A DNA stretch of 64,000 nucleotides from contig JAHBXE010000003.1 of NCBI GenBank assembly GCA_019636625.1, positions 1 through 64,000 on the forward strand, in the 5' to 3' direction. The translations under genes were made by a program, and so were the position numbers. Positions 52,527-61,962 of the stretch are shown here, piece after piece (position 1 is the stretch's first letter; each line of letters opens with the position of its first letter). A model generated the notes under the pieces. It was not told where the DNA came from, did not search any database, and worked only from the letters and a program-made list of their open reading frames with translations. This DNA is from Phycisphaeraceae bacterium. GTDB lineage: Bacteria > Planctomycetota > Phycisphaerae > Phycisphaerales > UBA1924.

Positions 52527-53266
52527 GAGAGGGATCCCGGGCTGGCCTTGTGTGCATTGGCGACGATGGACGCGATGCGTCCATTGGAGAGAGAAATGAC
52601 ACGGTCGGCGATAGAGGCGATGACCGCGTTGTGGGTGATGATGGCGGTGAGGGTTCCGAGCTCCCGGTTGGCGCGTACGAGCGCTTCGAGCACGAGGATG
52701 CCGGTGGAAGCGTCGAGCGCCCCCGTGGGCTCGTCGCAGAGAAGAACATCCGGCCGCTTGGCGATGGCGCGGGCGATGGCGACCCGCTGCTGCTCACCAC
52801 CGGAGAGCTGGGAGGGAAAGTGGTCCGCGCGATCGGCCAGCCCGACGAGGGCAAGGGCGTCGCGAGGGCTCATCGGATGGCGAGAGATCTCCGTGACGAG
52901 GGCCACGTTCTCGGCGGCGGTGAGGCTGGGGATCAGGTTGTAGAACTGAAACACGAAACCGACGTGCTCGCGGCGGTAACGGGTGAGGGCGGCGTCGTCC
53001 GCCGCAGAAAGGTCGTGGTCGAGATAGCTGACGGAACCGGAGGTGGGCGTGTCCAGGCCGCCGAGGATGTTGAGGAGAGTGGACTTGCCGCTGCCGGAAG
53101 GGCCGAGGAGGACGACAAGTTCGCCGGCGCGGAGCGAGAGTGACACGCCGCGAAGGGCGTGCACGGCGACATCGCCCATCCGGTAGGTCTTGGTGAGATC
53201 ACGGACGTCAAAGACAAGAACGTCTCGGGCGGGTGGAGCCGGGGATTTCGCGGGAGAATGGGTCAC
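52520..53266 (-). CDS. ABC exporter ATP-binding protein, LolD/MacB type
   Basis: A 248-residue ATPase. Walker A is [10 protein letters not shown]-loop [18 protein letters not shown], signature [15 protein letters not shown], Walker [13 protein letters not shown], and the H-loop HN in [15 protein letters not shown] and EPTGALD are typical of the LolD/MacB group. A GTG at 53266 is proposed; the frame also stays open to a TTG at 53323. It begins a three-gene unit (ATPase, FtsX permease, HlyD adaptor). The unit is divergent from guaB with little room between. Confidence 0.9.
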   Translation of the reverse strand: MTHSPAKSPAPPARDVLVFDVRDLTKTYRMGDVAVHALRGVSLSLRAGELVVLLGPSGSGKSTLLNILGGLDTPTSGSVSYLDHDLSAADDAALTRYRREHVGFVFQFYNLIPSLTAAENVALVTEISRHPMSPRDALALVGLADRADHFPSQLSGGEQQRVAIARAIAKRPDVLLCDEPTGALDASTGILVLEALVRANRELGTLTAIITHNAVIASIADRVISLSNGRIASIVANAHKASPGSLSW

Positions 53267-53305
53267 GCGTGCGCCTGCGGAATGGTACCGGAATGCCACG
53301 GGACC

Positions 53306-53340
53306 TTGACCCGGGGTGTCCAACCCCTAAAACTATCCAA
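53306..53340 (+). promoter_or_regulatory. Putative guaB promoter, possibly giving a leaderless mRNA
   Basis: TTGACC at 53306-53311 and a weak TAAAAC at 53328-53333 (16 bp apart) would place the transcription start at or next to the guaB ATG at 53340. No Shine-Dalgarno sequence precedes that ATG, which fits a leaderless message. Confidence 0.35.
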
Positions 53341-54926
53341 TGGCCACCATGACACGAACGGTTCCTTCGGTATCCCCCGGTGCGGGGCACGCTTCAGCAG
53401 CCGCGGGGGCGGAGCCCGGCGCGGGCAAGATCGTGGCCGACGGGATTACCTTTGACGATGTGCTGATCCTGCCGCGGCGGAGCGCCGTGATGCCGGCGGA
53501 GGCGGAGACGGGAGCGCGGCTGACGCGGAACATCCGTCTGAAGATCCCGCTGGTGTCGGCGCCGATGGACACGGTGACGGAATCGGCGCTGGCGATCGCC
53601 CTGGCGCAGGAGGGCGGGATCGGGATCATCCACAAGAACATGCCGGTGGAGAACCAGGCGCGGGAAGTGGCGAAGGTGAAGCGGTCGGCGAACGGGATCA
53701 TCTCCGACCCGATCACGCTGGGACCGACGGACACGGTGGGCCGGGCGCGCGAGCTGATGCGGCAGCACAACGTGTCGGGCTTCCCGGTGACGGACGACGG
53801 CTCGACGATCCTGCGGAGCAAGGGGAAGGTGCTCGGGATCCTGACGCGGCGCGATCTCAAGTTCGTGGAGGACATGCAGACGCCGGTGTCGCAGGTGATG
53901 ACGAGCCGGAACCTGATCACGGCGCCGGCGGGGACAACGCTCGAGCAGGCCGAGAGCATCCTCAACAAGAACAAGGTGGAGAAGCTGCTCCTCGTGGATC
54001 CGGCCGGGAATCTGGCGGGCCTGATCACGATGCGGGACATCGAGCGGCTGAGCCAGTTCCCCAAGGCCTGCACGGATGCGCGCGGTCGGTTGATCTGCGG
54101 CGCGGCGGTCGGGGTCGATCAGTACGAACGGGCCCAGGCGCTGATCGAGGCGGGCGTGGATGTGATCGTGGTGGACACCGCGCACGGGCACAGCGAGAAC
54201 GTGCTGCGGACCGTGCGGACGATCAAGAGCCGCTTCACGATCGAAGTGATCGCGGGGAACATCGCGACCGTGGAGGGCGCCAAGGACCTGATCGAGGCGG
54301 GGGCGGACGCGGTCAAGGTGGGGATCGGGCCCGGCTCGATCTGCACAACCAGGATCGTCACCGGCGTCGGCGTGCCGCAGATCACGGCGGTGTTCAACGC
54401 CGTCGCGGGGCGGGATTCGGTGGATCCCACGGTGCCGGTGATCGCCGATGGCGGGGCGCGGCATTCCGGGGACATCGCCAAGGCCATCGTCGCGGGGGCG
54501 GACTGCGTGATGATGGGGTCCCTGTTTGCAGGCCTCGATGAATCGCCGGGGGAGATGGTGATCAGCCACGGGCGGCGGTACAAGAGCTATCGCGGCATGG
54601 GGAGCGAGGGGGCGATGAACGCCGGCTCGGCGGACCGGTACCGGCAGGCGGACAAGCTGGTGGACGGAAAGCAGGTGATGAAGTTCGTGCCCGAGGGTGT
54701 GGAGGGACTGGTGCCGTACCGGGGCCCGCTGGCGGAGTTCGTGTACCAAATGGTGGGTGGACTCAAGAGCAGCATGGGGTACTGCGGGTGCCGGACGCTG
54801 GAGGAGTACAAGCGCGAGGCCCGCTTCTGCCGCATCACCAGCGCGAGCATGGCGGAAAGCCACCCGCACAACATCCGGATCACGAAAGAGAGCCCGAACT
54901 ACACGGTGGAGCAGGCGGGGGAGTAA
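53340..54926 (+). CDS. guaB: Inosine-5'-monophosphate dehydrogenase
   Basis: Oxidises IMP to XMP with NAD+, the committed step to GMP, in the cytoplasm. The 528-residue protein has TFDDVLILP near the start of the core, [10 protein letters not shown], two CBS domains inserted at about residues 120-240, the [19 protein letters not shown] loop with the catalytic Cys, [13 protein letters not shown], and the [10 protein letters not shown] flap motif. The first 30 residues are an Ala/Gly/Pro-rich extension, so a start further in, near [10 protein letters not shown], cannot be excluded. It is divergent from the exporter unit. Confidence 0.95.
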   Translation: MATMTRTVPSVSPGAGHASAAAGAEPGAGKIVADGITFDDVLILPRRSAVMPAEAETGARLTRNIRLKIPLVSAPMDTVTESALAIALAQEGGIGIIHKNMPVENQAREVAKVKRSANGIISDPITLGPTDTVGRARELMRQHNVSGFPVTDDGSTILRSKGKVLGILTRRDLKFVEDMQTPVSQVMTSRNLITAPAGTTLEQAESILNKNKVEKLLLVDPAGNLAGLITMRDIERLSQFPKACTDARGRLICGAAVGVDQYERAQALIEAGVDVIVVDTAHGHSENVLRTVRTIKSRFTIEVIAGNIATVEGAKDLIEAGADAVKVGIGPGSICTTRIVTGVGVPQITAVFNAVAGRDSVDPTVPVIADGGARHSGDIAKAIVAGADCVMMGSLFAGLDESPGEMVISHGRRYKSYRGMGSEGAMNAGSADRYRQADKLVDGKQVMKFVPEGVEGLVPYRGPLAEFVYQMVGGLKSSMGYCGCRTLEEYKREARFCRITSASMAESHPHNIRITKESPNYTVEQAGE

Positions 54927-54956
54927 TCCGTTCATCGCGATCGAACTGCAGAAATA

Positions 54957-55071
54957 GCCGCGGATGACGCAGATGGGCGCGGATTCCAGGGACGAGCCTT
55001 CCCGGTGCTTTGCTGTGCTCGCCGATTGGTGACAGATTCTCTCATCTGCGCTCGTGTGCACCATCTGCGGC
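54957..55071. repeat. 115-bp intergenic element with imperfect terminal inverted repeats
   Basis: The left arm (54957-54985; GCCGCGGATGACGCAGATG start) is largely the reverse complement of the right arm (55041-55071, ending CCATCTGCGGC), and each arm carries repeated CGCAGAT/ATCTGCG blocks. It lies between guaB and the small gene at 55123. No ORF of note. It looks like a REP or MITE-type element; its copy number elsewhere is unknown. Confidence 0.6.
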
Positions 55072-55122
55072 GTGCTCTTTCTTCGGCGTTCGAGATGAAG
55101 CCGGAGGCTCTACGATTCTCCG

Positions 55123-55347
55123 ATGTCCCAACAGACCTGGATCATCCTCATCGCCATCGTCGTGATGCTCACGATCGGGGTGCTGGCCGCGCTCATCTGG
55201 TGGCATATGGCGGATGTGCTGTATCCGGGGACGGACAAGAAGACGGGGCAGCGGATTTTCCGGAAGAAGAGCGGGCGAACGGTGGACCCGAACGCGGTCG
55301 TGGTGAAAGGGTTCGAGGAGTCGAGGCCGCCGGGAGAATCGACGTGA
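55123..55347 (+). CDS. Small single-span membrane protein
   Basis: A 74-residue protein with one membrane segment at residues 6-28 (WIILIAIVVMLTIGVLAALIWW) and a polar, positively charged tail (PGTDKKTGQRIFRKKSGR), so the C terminus is probably cytoplasmic. I do not recognise a family. It precedes truA on the same strand by 55 bp. Confidence 0.65.
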   Translation: MSQQTWIILIAIVVMLTIGVLAALIWWHMADVLYPGTDKKTGQRIFRKKSGRTVDPNAVVVKGFEESRPPGEST

Positions 55348-55402
55348 CGCCCCGCTGGAACATCGCGCCCGGCCCCCAGTCCCTTCGCTCGTGGCGCGGG
55401 TG

Positions 55403-56326
55403 ATGAGGTACAAGCTGACCATCGCGTACGACGGGACGGACTTCTGCGGGTGGCAGAAGCAGGAGCCGCCGGCGGGCAGTGACGTGGCGGCGGAGAAGGT
55501 GCTGATCGGCGGGGGTGGCGAACGGGTGCAGGGTGGAGGCGTGCGGAGAGAAGAAGGCGATGCGCCCGCCGCGGATCGGCAGGGCACCCAAGAGCGGATC
55601 ACGCTCCGCACCGTGCAGGAAGTGGTCGAGCGGGCGGTACGGGAGGTGGTGCGGGAGCCGGTGGATGTGCTGGGCGCGAGCCGGACGGATGCGGGGGTTC
55701 ATGCACGCGGGCAGGTGGCAGCCTTTACGTGCTCCGACCTTGCCTGGCCGGCGGAGCGGGGAGCCGGGCCGCTGCTTCGAGCGGTGAACTCGCGGTTGCC
55801 TGAAGATGTACTGCTCACCGCGGCGGAGGCGGTGGCGGAGTCGTTCAACCCGATCTCGGATTGCACGGGCAAGGGGTATTCGTACACGCTGCACGTATCG
55901 CCGCACCGAGCACTCTGGGATCGACGATTCGTGCACCATGTATGGACGCCGCTGGATGTAGAGCGCATGAACCAGGCCGCGGCGAGGATCGTGGGCGAGC
56001 ACGACTTCGCGGCGTTCGCGGCGGCGGGGCATGGGAGGCTGAGCACGGTGCGGAGAGTGTTTGAGTGTCGAGTGGTGGAGGAGAGCGAGTCAGCGAGACC
56101 GCGAGACAGCGAAACAGCGAAGAGGTTGAGGATTGAGGTTTCGGGGAACGGTTTTTTGTGGAACATGGTGCGGATCATCGCGGGGACTTTGGTGGAGGTT
56201 GGGCGAGGAAGGATGACGCCGGAGGGTGTAACGGCGGCGATCGAGAGCCGGGACCGGCGGAAGGCAGGACCGACCTTGCCGCCGACGGGACTTTGCCTGG
56301 AGTGGGTGAGGTATGACGGCCTCTAG
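55403..56326 (+). CDS. truA: tRNA pseudouridine(38-40) synthase TruA, with insertion
   Basis: Converts uridines 38-40 of the tRNA anticodon arm to pseudouridine. MRYKLTIAYDGTDFCGWQKQ is the family N terminus and ASRTDAGVHARGQVAAF holds the catalytic Asp. EGHDFAAFAAAGHG appears as EHDFAAFAAAGHG, and FLWNMVRIIAGTLVEVGRG is the conserved end. Between GWQKQ and TVQEVVE the family normally has a few residues; here there are about 45, Gly- and Arg-rich (LIGGGGERVQGGGVRREE). A GTG at 55391 is an alternative start. Ordinary length apart from the insertion. Confidence 0.92.
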   Translation: MRYKLTIAYDGTDFCGWQKQEPPAGSDVAAEKVLIGGGGERVQGGGVRREEGDAPAADRQGTQERITLRTVQEVVERAVREVVREPVDVLGASRTDAGVHARGQVAAFTCSDLAWPAERGAGPLLRAVNSRLPEDVLLTAAEAVAESFNPISDCTGKGYSYTLHVSPHRALWDRRFVHHVWTPLDVERMNQAAARIVGEHDFAAFAAAGHGRLSTVRRVFECRVVEESESARPRDSETAKRLRIEVSGNGFLWNMVRIIAGTLVEVGRGRMTPEGVTAAIESRDRRKAGPTLPPTGLCLEWVRYDGL

Positions 56327-56651
56327 AGACGCGGGATCGAAGGCGTTGGCCGCTGCAGTCGGGCTGCTCGTGTGGCTTTGTGTGCTGGTTGCGTTGTGTG
56401 CACTTCAGCCGCTGGTGTTTCCGCCGGCGCTCGATGACGGCGGGCGCGGAGCGCACGTGGAGGCGCTGTGGATGTTGCTTGGGTGGGTGCCTTGCAGGCT
56501 GGTCGGGGCGATGTGGCCCGGCAGAACTGGGCCGCTCGTTCGTCGGTTGGCGATTCGACGGGCGAACTCCGGCTGCAAGCACTCCTCGCGGCCGGCGGAT
56601 GTGTTGCCACGCGGGCGACGTCCGGAATGCGGTACGCTTTGGACACCGTGA
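56313..56651 (+). CDS. Small membrane protein coupled to the glycosyltransferase gene
   Basis: A 112-residue ORF overlapping the end of truA by 14 bp and ending TGA at 56649-56651, which overlaps the GTG at 56648 of the glycosyltransferase. It has one or two hydrophobic segments (ALAAAVGLLVWLCVLVALCAL; ALWMLLGWVPCRLVGAM) and a basic tail. Overlap at both ends argues for translation coupling and a real gene, but no family was recognised and the tail has biased composition. Confidence 0.5.
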   Translation: MTASRDAGSKALAAAVGLLVWLCVLVALCALQPLVFPPALDDGGRGAHVEALWMLLGWVPCRLVGAMWPGRTGPLVRRLAIRRANSGCKHSSRPADVLPRGRRPECGTLWTP

Positions 56652-57967
56652 GCCTGAAGATCCTCCATCTTTCAACCCGCCTGATCCTCGGCGGTTCGCA
56701 GGAAAACACGATCTTGTCGTGCGAGGGGCAGGCGCGGCGGGGGCACGAGGTGCATCTGGCGTTCGGGCCGATCTATGGGCCCGAGGGGTCGTTGCTCGAT
56801 CGCGTGCGGCGTTTCCGGACGAGCGATGGGAGGAAGATCGAGGCGTACGAGTTACCGAGCCTGGTGCGGGAGGTGAACCCGATCAAGGACCGGCGGGCGG
56901 CGGATGAACTGCGGGACCTGCTCGACGAGGTAAGGCCGGACATCATCCACACGCACAGCAGCAAGGCGGGGATCTTCGGGCGTGTGGTCGCGTGGAACGT
57001 GAATCGGACGCGGGAGCGCTCGGGCAAGGAAACGGGAAAGGCCGCGGGCACGAGAGAGAGCATCGGGATAGTCCACACGATCCACGGGCCGCCCTTCATG
57101 CCGATGCAGGGATCCTTGCCGCGGAAGGTCAAGACGTGGGTGGTGAATCGCGGCTACGTGGCCGCCGAGAGGTACGCCGCGAAGCGGTGTCACGTGATCG
57201 TCTCGGTGGCGGACGCGATGACGGATTTGTACCTGTCGAAGGGAATCGGGCGGCGGGAGCAGTACGTGACGGTGTATTCGGGGATGGAGACGGAGCGATT
57301 CCTGAACGCGGCGCCGGGGGAGGATCGTGCGTCGATGCGCCGGGCGCTCGGGTTTACCGATTCGGATGTCGTGGTGGGCACGGTGGCGCGCCTGGCGGAG
57401 CACAAGGGACACGATGATGTGCTTGATGCCATCGGGGCGGACATGCTGGCGCGGCGGAATCTGAAGTTGCTCTGGGTGGGGGATGGATGGTGGCGGGCGA
57501 AACTGGTTGAGCGGGCGCGGCGGGAGGGGTTCTCCGTGATGGAGATGGACAAGCAAGCAACGGTCGCGGGCTCGTCCGGGCAGATCGTGTTGACCGGCCT
57601 GGTGCCGTCGGAGCGGGTGCCGGCCTGCCTGCGGGCGATGGACATGCTGGTGCATCCGAGTTACCGCGAGGGCCTGCCGCGCACGGTGCCGCAGGCGCTG
57701 CTGTGCGGGGTGGCGCCGGTGGCGTACGACGTGGACGGAACGCGGGAAGCGTGCATCGAGGGCAAGACGGGGAAGTTGGTGCCCGTCGGAGATCGTGCGG
57801 CTTTGCGGGCGGCGGTGCTTGAACTGGCGGACTCGCCGGCGGAACGGGAGCGCCTGGCGAAGGCGGGGCGGGAACTCTGCCGCGTGCGGTTCGCGGCGGA
57901 GACAATGGTCGAAGAACTGGAACGGGTGTACGAACGAGCGCTGCGGGCGGCGCGGGGGCGGGCATGA
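56648..57967 (+). CDS. Glycosyltransferase family 4 (GT-B fold)
   Basis: A 439-residue cytoplasmic or membrane-associated glycosyltransferase. The N-terminal domain starts VSLKILHLSTRLILGGSQENT with the GG(S/A)xxN acceptor loop and contains IIHTHSSKAG and VHTIHGPPF. The C-terminal domain has VGTVARLAEHKGHDDVL, WVGDGWWRAKL and the donor-binding HPSYREGLPRTVPQALLCG with the EX7-type Glu, all GT4 features. A GTG at 56648 fits the GTGA coupling; an ATG at 56627 is an alternative. Role in polysaccharide or glycan synthesis is inferred. The next gene overlaps as ATGA. Confidence 0.88.
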   Translation: MSLKILHLSTRLILGGSQENTILSCEGQARRGHEVHLAFGPIYGPEGSLLDRVRRFRTSDGRKIEAYELPSLVREVNPIKDRRAADELRDLLDEVRPDIIHTHSSKAGIFGRVVAWNVNRTRERSGKETGKAAGTRESIGIVHTIHGPPFMPMQGSLPRKVKTWVVNRGYVAAERYAAKRCHVIVSVADAMTDLYLSKGIGRREQYVTVYSGMETERFLNAAPGEDRASMRRALGFTDSDVVVGTVARLAEHKGHDDVLDAIGADMLARRNLKLLWVGDGWWRAKLVERARREGFSVMEMDKQATVAGSSGQIVLTGLVPSERVPACLRAMDMLVHPSYREGLPRTVPQALLCGVAPVAYDVDGTREACIEGKTGKLVPVGDRAALRAAVLELADSPAERERLAKAGRELCRVRFAAETMVEELERVYERALRAARGRA

Positions 57968-60060
57968 AGCGATGGGCGGCCATGGTCTGGCTGGCGCTGG
58001 CCCTGCCGGCAGCGGGGCAGAGTCGGCCCTTGCTGGACCTGTCGGCCGCGCCCGGTGCGCCGGCGCCGGGCGCCGGCGCGTCGGCCCTGGCACTGGCGGA
58101 TGCACTCAAATCTGAATCAGAGAAGGTATGGGCGGCAGGGGAAGGCCGGGCCGGGGCGCGGGTGCGGATGGAGGTGCGCCTGCTGGCGCGGACGCTGCTG
58201 ACGACAGGGGAGGCGATGGGCCAAGCGGGTTCGGGGCGAGTGATGCTCGGGCGGACGATCGCGGCGGTGATGCCCGCGCTGGATGCCCTCGCCGCGACGG
58301 ATGATCCGGTTCTTCACGCGGCGGCCGGGGACATCGTGACGGCGCGCCGGGCGATCGAGAAAGGCGAGGGCGACACCGACCTGGCGGTTCGGGATGGGCT
58401 GGTGCTGCTGTCAAAAGTGGCGGGCGCGCCGGCCCCGGATGCGGGTGTTGGAGGATGGGTCGAGGACCGCCCGCCGGCGGGTTCCGTGCGTGATCGTTTG
58501 GAGGCATGGGCGGCCATGCCGGGCGTCACGCCCGAGGCGATCGAAGCGTTGCGCGCCCTGGAGGCCTCAGCCGATGAGGCCGCGGCGTTTCCGGCGCTCG
58601 CTTCGGGCCTGATGCGCATGCGGAGCATGGTGGCGGATGCGGCGGCGGCGTTGGAGAGCGCACCCGCATGGATGCAGGAACCGACGAGGCGGGTTCTCGG
58701 CGAGCAGTTTTCGAGGGGTGTGGTCGCCATCCTTCGCGGAGAGGACCGTGTGGCGGGGCTCGAACTGCTGACGCGGCTTGCGGCCGTGGCCGAGGTGGTC
58801 CGACTGGCGGACGCAATGGAAGGCGGCGCGGCGGGAAACCGGGTGCGCTCCGGCGTGGGCGCGGCGGTGTCGATTCCCATGTCCCGGTCCGATGCGCGAA
58901 CGATGGAGGCGGCGGGGGACCTGCTCCGCCTGGTGGCGGAACGGGGGCAATGGCCGGACGAGAAGCGGCTGATGCGGCAGGCACGCCCCCTGTACCGTGT
59001 GCTGCTGGCCGCGGCGAGGCAGACGGAGCAGCACCTGATGGCGGTTCTGCCGGAGGGGCTGCGCCGGCCCGAGGCGATGACGGACCCCGGCGTGCTCTCC
59101 GCGATCACGGCGCACCGGCGATCGGTGCAGGATGTCCGCGGGCTGCTGGCCGTGCAGGACGTCTGGGTCGCCCGGGGCGGGCGAGAAGGGAGCGAGCCGG
59201 TGCCGGACAAGCCGTGGCAAAGCGCGGCCAACCGGATGCTGAAACTGAGCCAGGAGTTGTCGGGCTCGCGGGCGGAGGCCAAGGAGTCGGCCATGGCGTC
59301 CTTGCGGACGCTGTTCGTGATGGTGGAGCGGTGCTGGACGATGCCGGGGGAGGACGACCTGCGACGTGAGGTGCGGGAGGGAGCCGGCCGACCCCCTGCG
59401 GAACGCACGGGTGTGTGGAACCGGACGACGGGCGGACGGGAGGCGGCGCTCCTGTCGGAGATCACGGACCGGCGCGCGGGCTGGTTGGCCGCTTGGGAGC
59501 GGAGCGCGGACGGGACGACGATGGGATCGGATGCAGCGAGGCTGGAGGCGCTGCGTTCGTTGATGCTGATTGTGCATCAGGCCGCGCCGGCGCTGGGGGA
59601 TGGCGGGGATGGGTACGACCGGTTGCAGGCGTGGCCGGGGTGGGAACTGTCGCGGGCCTCGCTGGCCGTGCTGGCGACGGGCCTCGAGGAGCAGACGGCG
59701 GACGCAGCGAGGCTTCTGCTGGCGGGGGACGCCGCCAAGGCGTCGGAGACCGTGGAGAAGGCGAGGCGGGATTACGCCGCGGTGCGGCTGGCGGGCGAGC
59801 TCTCGCGCGAAGCCACCCGCCGGGGGATTTCGGCGGAGCGAGATGCGGCGGGGGCGCTGCGGGAGTTGACGGCGGGCGGACCGGTGAAGGGGCGGAGTTG
59901 GATGGGCCGGGAGGTCGAGTGGCTGGACGATGTGTGCCGGTACGGCGAGGAAGTGGCGGCGCTGCGGAAGCTGGGGGCGAAGGACAAGGCGGATGCGGTG
60001 CAGCGGTTTGTGAATGGAAGGGCGGGGGAGGTGATGGAGAAGTTGGAGGGTGGCCGGTAG
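57964..60060 (+). CDS. Large secreted alpha-helical protein, function unknown
   Basis: A 698-residue exported protein; the signal peptide MKRWAAMVWLALALPAAGQ is clear. The rest is rich in Ala, Arg, Glu and Leu and predicted largely helical, with no Cys-rich or catalytic motif. No family recognised. Its ATG overlaps the glycosyltransferase stop (ATGA), so it is likely the last gene of an operon with truA and GT4. It may be an envelope scaffold; that is inference. Confidence 0.75.
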   Translation: MKRWAAMVWLALALPAAGQSRPLLDLSAAPGAPAPGAGASALALADALKSESEKVWAAGEGRAGARVRMEVRLLARTLLTTGEAMGQAGSGRVMLGRTIAAVMPALDALAATDDPVLHAAAGDIVTARRAIEKGEGDTDLAVRDGLVLLSKVAGAPAPDAGVGGWVEDRPPAGSVRDRLEAWAAMPGVTPEAIEALRALEASADEAAAFPALASGLMRMRSMVADAAAALESAPAWMQEPTRRVLGEQFSRGVVAILRGEDRVAGLELLTRLAAVAEVVRLADAMEGGAAGNRVRSGVGAAVSIPMSRSDARTMEAAGDLLRLVAERGQWPDEKRLMRQARPLYRVLLAAARQTEQHLMAVLPEGLRRPEAMTDPGVLSAITAHRRSVQDVRGLLAVQDVWVARGGREGSEPVPDKPWQSAANRMLKLSQELSGSRAEAKESAMASLRTLFVMVERCWTMPGEDDLRREVREGAGRPPAERTGVWNRTTGGREAALLSEITDRRAGWLAAWERSADGTTMGSDAARLEALRSLMLIVHQAAPALGDGGDGYDRLQAWPGWELSRASLAVLATGLEEQTADAARLLLAGDAAKASETVEKARRDYAAVRLAGELSREATRRGISAERDAAGALRELTAGGPVKGRSWMGREVEWLDDVCRYGEEVAALRKLGAKDKADAVQRFVNGRAGEVMEKLEGGR

Positions 60061-60075
60061 CGGGGGTCGAGAACG

Positions 60076-60843
60076 TTACCTCTTGAACAACTTTCCCAAC
60101 AGGCCTTTCTTCCTGACCAGCATGGCCTCCCAGCCGTCGTACTCGCCGCCGAGGGATGCGGCGAGGTCGGCGAGCGGCCCGATGATGGTGCTGATCTGGG
60201 GGTGATCGACGGCGTGGTCTCGTGCGGCGGTCACGAGCCATTGATCGTCGGAAGGCTCGACTTCAACCTTGAAGCCCTGTTGGGAGATCTGCTTAGCGAA
60301 TGAGTCGGCTGCTGCGCGGGCGGGGAAGTAGGCGTGATGCCGGACGTCTCGCTTGGGAGTGAGCGGATCGCCGTGCTGGCGGAGCGCATCGACGACGAGG
60401 GTGTCGAGAACGTACCGCTCTTCCGAGGGTGTGGGGAGGGCGCTCCGGTACTTGCTCCACTCGGAGTCGTTGTGATGCTCGACCCGAACGGTGTGCTTCG
60501 GAAATGCGCGCCCGGCGGCGACATCGATCGCCGAGCGGGACGCCGAGGGGCTGTAGATCAGGATCCGGGCTTCGCCGTGGTAGCGGAGGCGAGAGACGAA
60601 CTCGGCGTGAAGGTCCGCGGTCAGGTGCGTGGCGATGGCATCCCACGCATCGTCGATGCTGGCGGCGTCTTCATCCGTGCCCATGCCGGACTGATCTGGC
60701 TGGTTGAACTTCACCACGATGACGCTGGCCGAGGGACGGGAAGGATCGGGGCAAGGGCCTTGGTCGCGGTATCGCGTGTTGATCATGATCGCGCCGGGGC
60801 CGTGCTCGTATTGACGCATCATGGGAATCCAGGAATCATCCAC
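60076..60843 (-). CDS. DUF695 and RraB-like domain protein
   Basis: A 255-residue cytoplasmic protein. Residues 1-140 resemble DUF695 (MINTRYRD, AEFVSRLRYHGEARILIYSP, VRVEHHNDSEWSKYR). Residues of about 160-255 resemble RraB, the ribonuclease E inhibitor (RHHAYFPARAAADSFAKQISQQGFKVEVEPSDDQWLV, and GGEYDGWEA near the end). RraB binds RNase E in E. coli; whether a target exists here is unknown. It is last in a minus-strand run after trpS with a 26-bp gap. Confidence 0.72.
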   Translation of the reverse strand: MDDSWIPMMRQYEHGPGAIMINTRYRDQGPCPDPSRPSASVIVVKFNQPDQSGMGTDEDAASIDDAWDAIATHLTADLHAEFVSRLRYHGEARILIYSPSASRSAIDVAAGRAFPKHTVRVEHHNDSEWSKYRSALPTPSEERYVLDTLVVDALRQHGDPLTPKRDVRHHAYFPARAAADSFAKQISQQGFKVEVEPSDDQWLVTAARDHAVDHPQISTIIGPLADLAASLGGEYDGWEAMLVRKKGLLGKLFKR

Positions 60844-60869
60844 GGGCTGGCTCCTTGGGTTCGCGCCGG

Positions 60870-61952
60870 TCAGGAGTGTTGAGTGTCCTTGGCGAGCGAG
60901 CGCCGGCCGAAATCCAGCTTCATCGCCTTCTTGGCCAGGTGCAGCGTCTCCTCCGCGACCACGTTCGCTCGCCGCGTGCCGTCCTTGATGATGTCGATCA
61001 CGAGATCGTCCCCCCCGGGCTTCTCATACTCCGCCCTTCTCGAACGCATGGGTTCGAGCAGCGCGTTGATGTGCTCGGCGAGTTCCTGCTTGATGTGACC
61101 GTCGCCGATGTTGTCCCCCTCGGCGTAGCGGCGCTCGAGTTCCTTGACGCGGGCTTCATCGCGGATGAAGGCGCGGACGAAGGTAAAGAGCACGTTACTG
61201 GTGTCGCCCTTCTCGGTCGGCGATTGGCGACCCGTGGTGATCCTGCCGATCTTCTTCTGCACATCCTTGGGCGAATCGCTGAGCATGATCGCGTTGCCGA
61301 GGCTCTTGGACATCTTCTGTGTGCCGTCGATGCCGGGGAGGCGGCCGATGCGACCGATCTTGGCCTTGGGAATCGGGAAGACGCCGCCGGCTTTGACGTG
61401 GTCCTCGGGCACAACGCGGTTGCCCACGCCGCAGTAGAGCTGGTTGAACTTGAGCGCCACGTCGCGGCACATTTCGATGTGGGCTTCCTGGTCCTCGCCG
61501 ACGGGCACCAACTCGGGCCGGAAAGCAAGAATGTCCGCGCACTGGCCGACGGCGTACATCGGAAAGCCGAAGGAATACGTATCCCCCAAGCCCTTGGCAT
61601 CGATCTCGGTCTTGAGCGTCGGGTTGCGCATCACCTTGTTGAAGGGGATGAGCATCGCGAAGAACCACGTCAACTCGGCGATGGCGGGGACCTCGGTCTG
61701 CAGCACGATCGTGGACCGCTTCGGGTCGATCCCCGCGGCGAGCCAGTCCTTGACGATCTCGATGGTGTCCTGCCGGATCTCCGCGGGCTTGTCGGCACGC
61801 GTGGTGAACGCGTGCATGTTGGCGAGGAGGAAGTAGCAGTCGTACTCATCCTGCAGGGCGATGCGGTTCTCGAGCGAGCCGACGTAGTGGCCGAGATGAA
61901 GGCGGCCGGTTGGCGTGTCACCCGTCAGGATTCGAGGTTTCGCGGCGGTCAT
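60870..61952 (-). CDS. trpS: Tryptophanyl-tRNA synthetase
   Basis: Class I aminoacyl-tRNA synthetase charging tRNA-Trp. The 360-residue protein has the HIGH-type motif TGRLHLGHYVGS, the KMSKS loop in GTQKMSKSLGN, and GGDTYSFGFPMYAVGQ-like TYSFGFPMYAVGQ near the Trp pocket. The ATG at 61952 gives the family N terminus (MTAAKPRILTGDTP); an in-frame extension to 62066 is not conserved. It follows the zinc-ribbon protein gene by 10 bp and precedes the DUF695 gene. Confidence 0.95.
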   Translation of the reverse strand: MTAAKPRILTGDTPTGRLHLGHYVGSLENRIALQDEYDCYFLLANMHAFTTRADKPAEIRQDTIEIVKDWLAAGIDPKRSTIVLQTEVPAIAELTWFFAMLIPFNKVMRNPTLKTEIDAKGLGDTYSFGFPMYAVGQCADILAFRPELVPVGEDQEAHIEMCRDVALKFNQLYCGVGNRVVPEDHVKAGGVFPIPKAKIGRIGRLPGIDGTQKMSKSLGNAIMLSDSPKDVQKKIGRITTGRQSPTEKGDTSNVLFTFVRAFIRDEARVKELERRYAEGDNIGDGHIKQELAEHINALLEPMRSRRAEYEKPGGDDLVIDIIKDGTRRANVVAEETLHLAKKAMKLDFGRRSLAKDTQHS

Positions 61953-61962
61953 GGGGGCAAGT

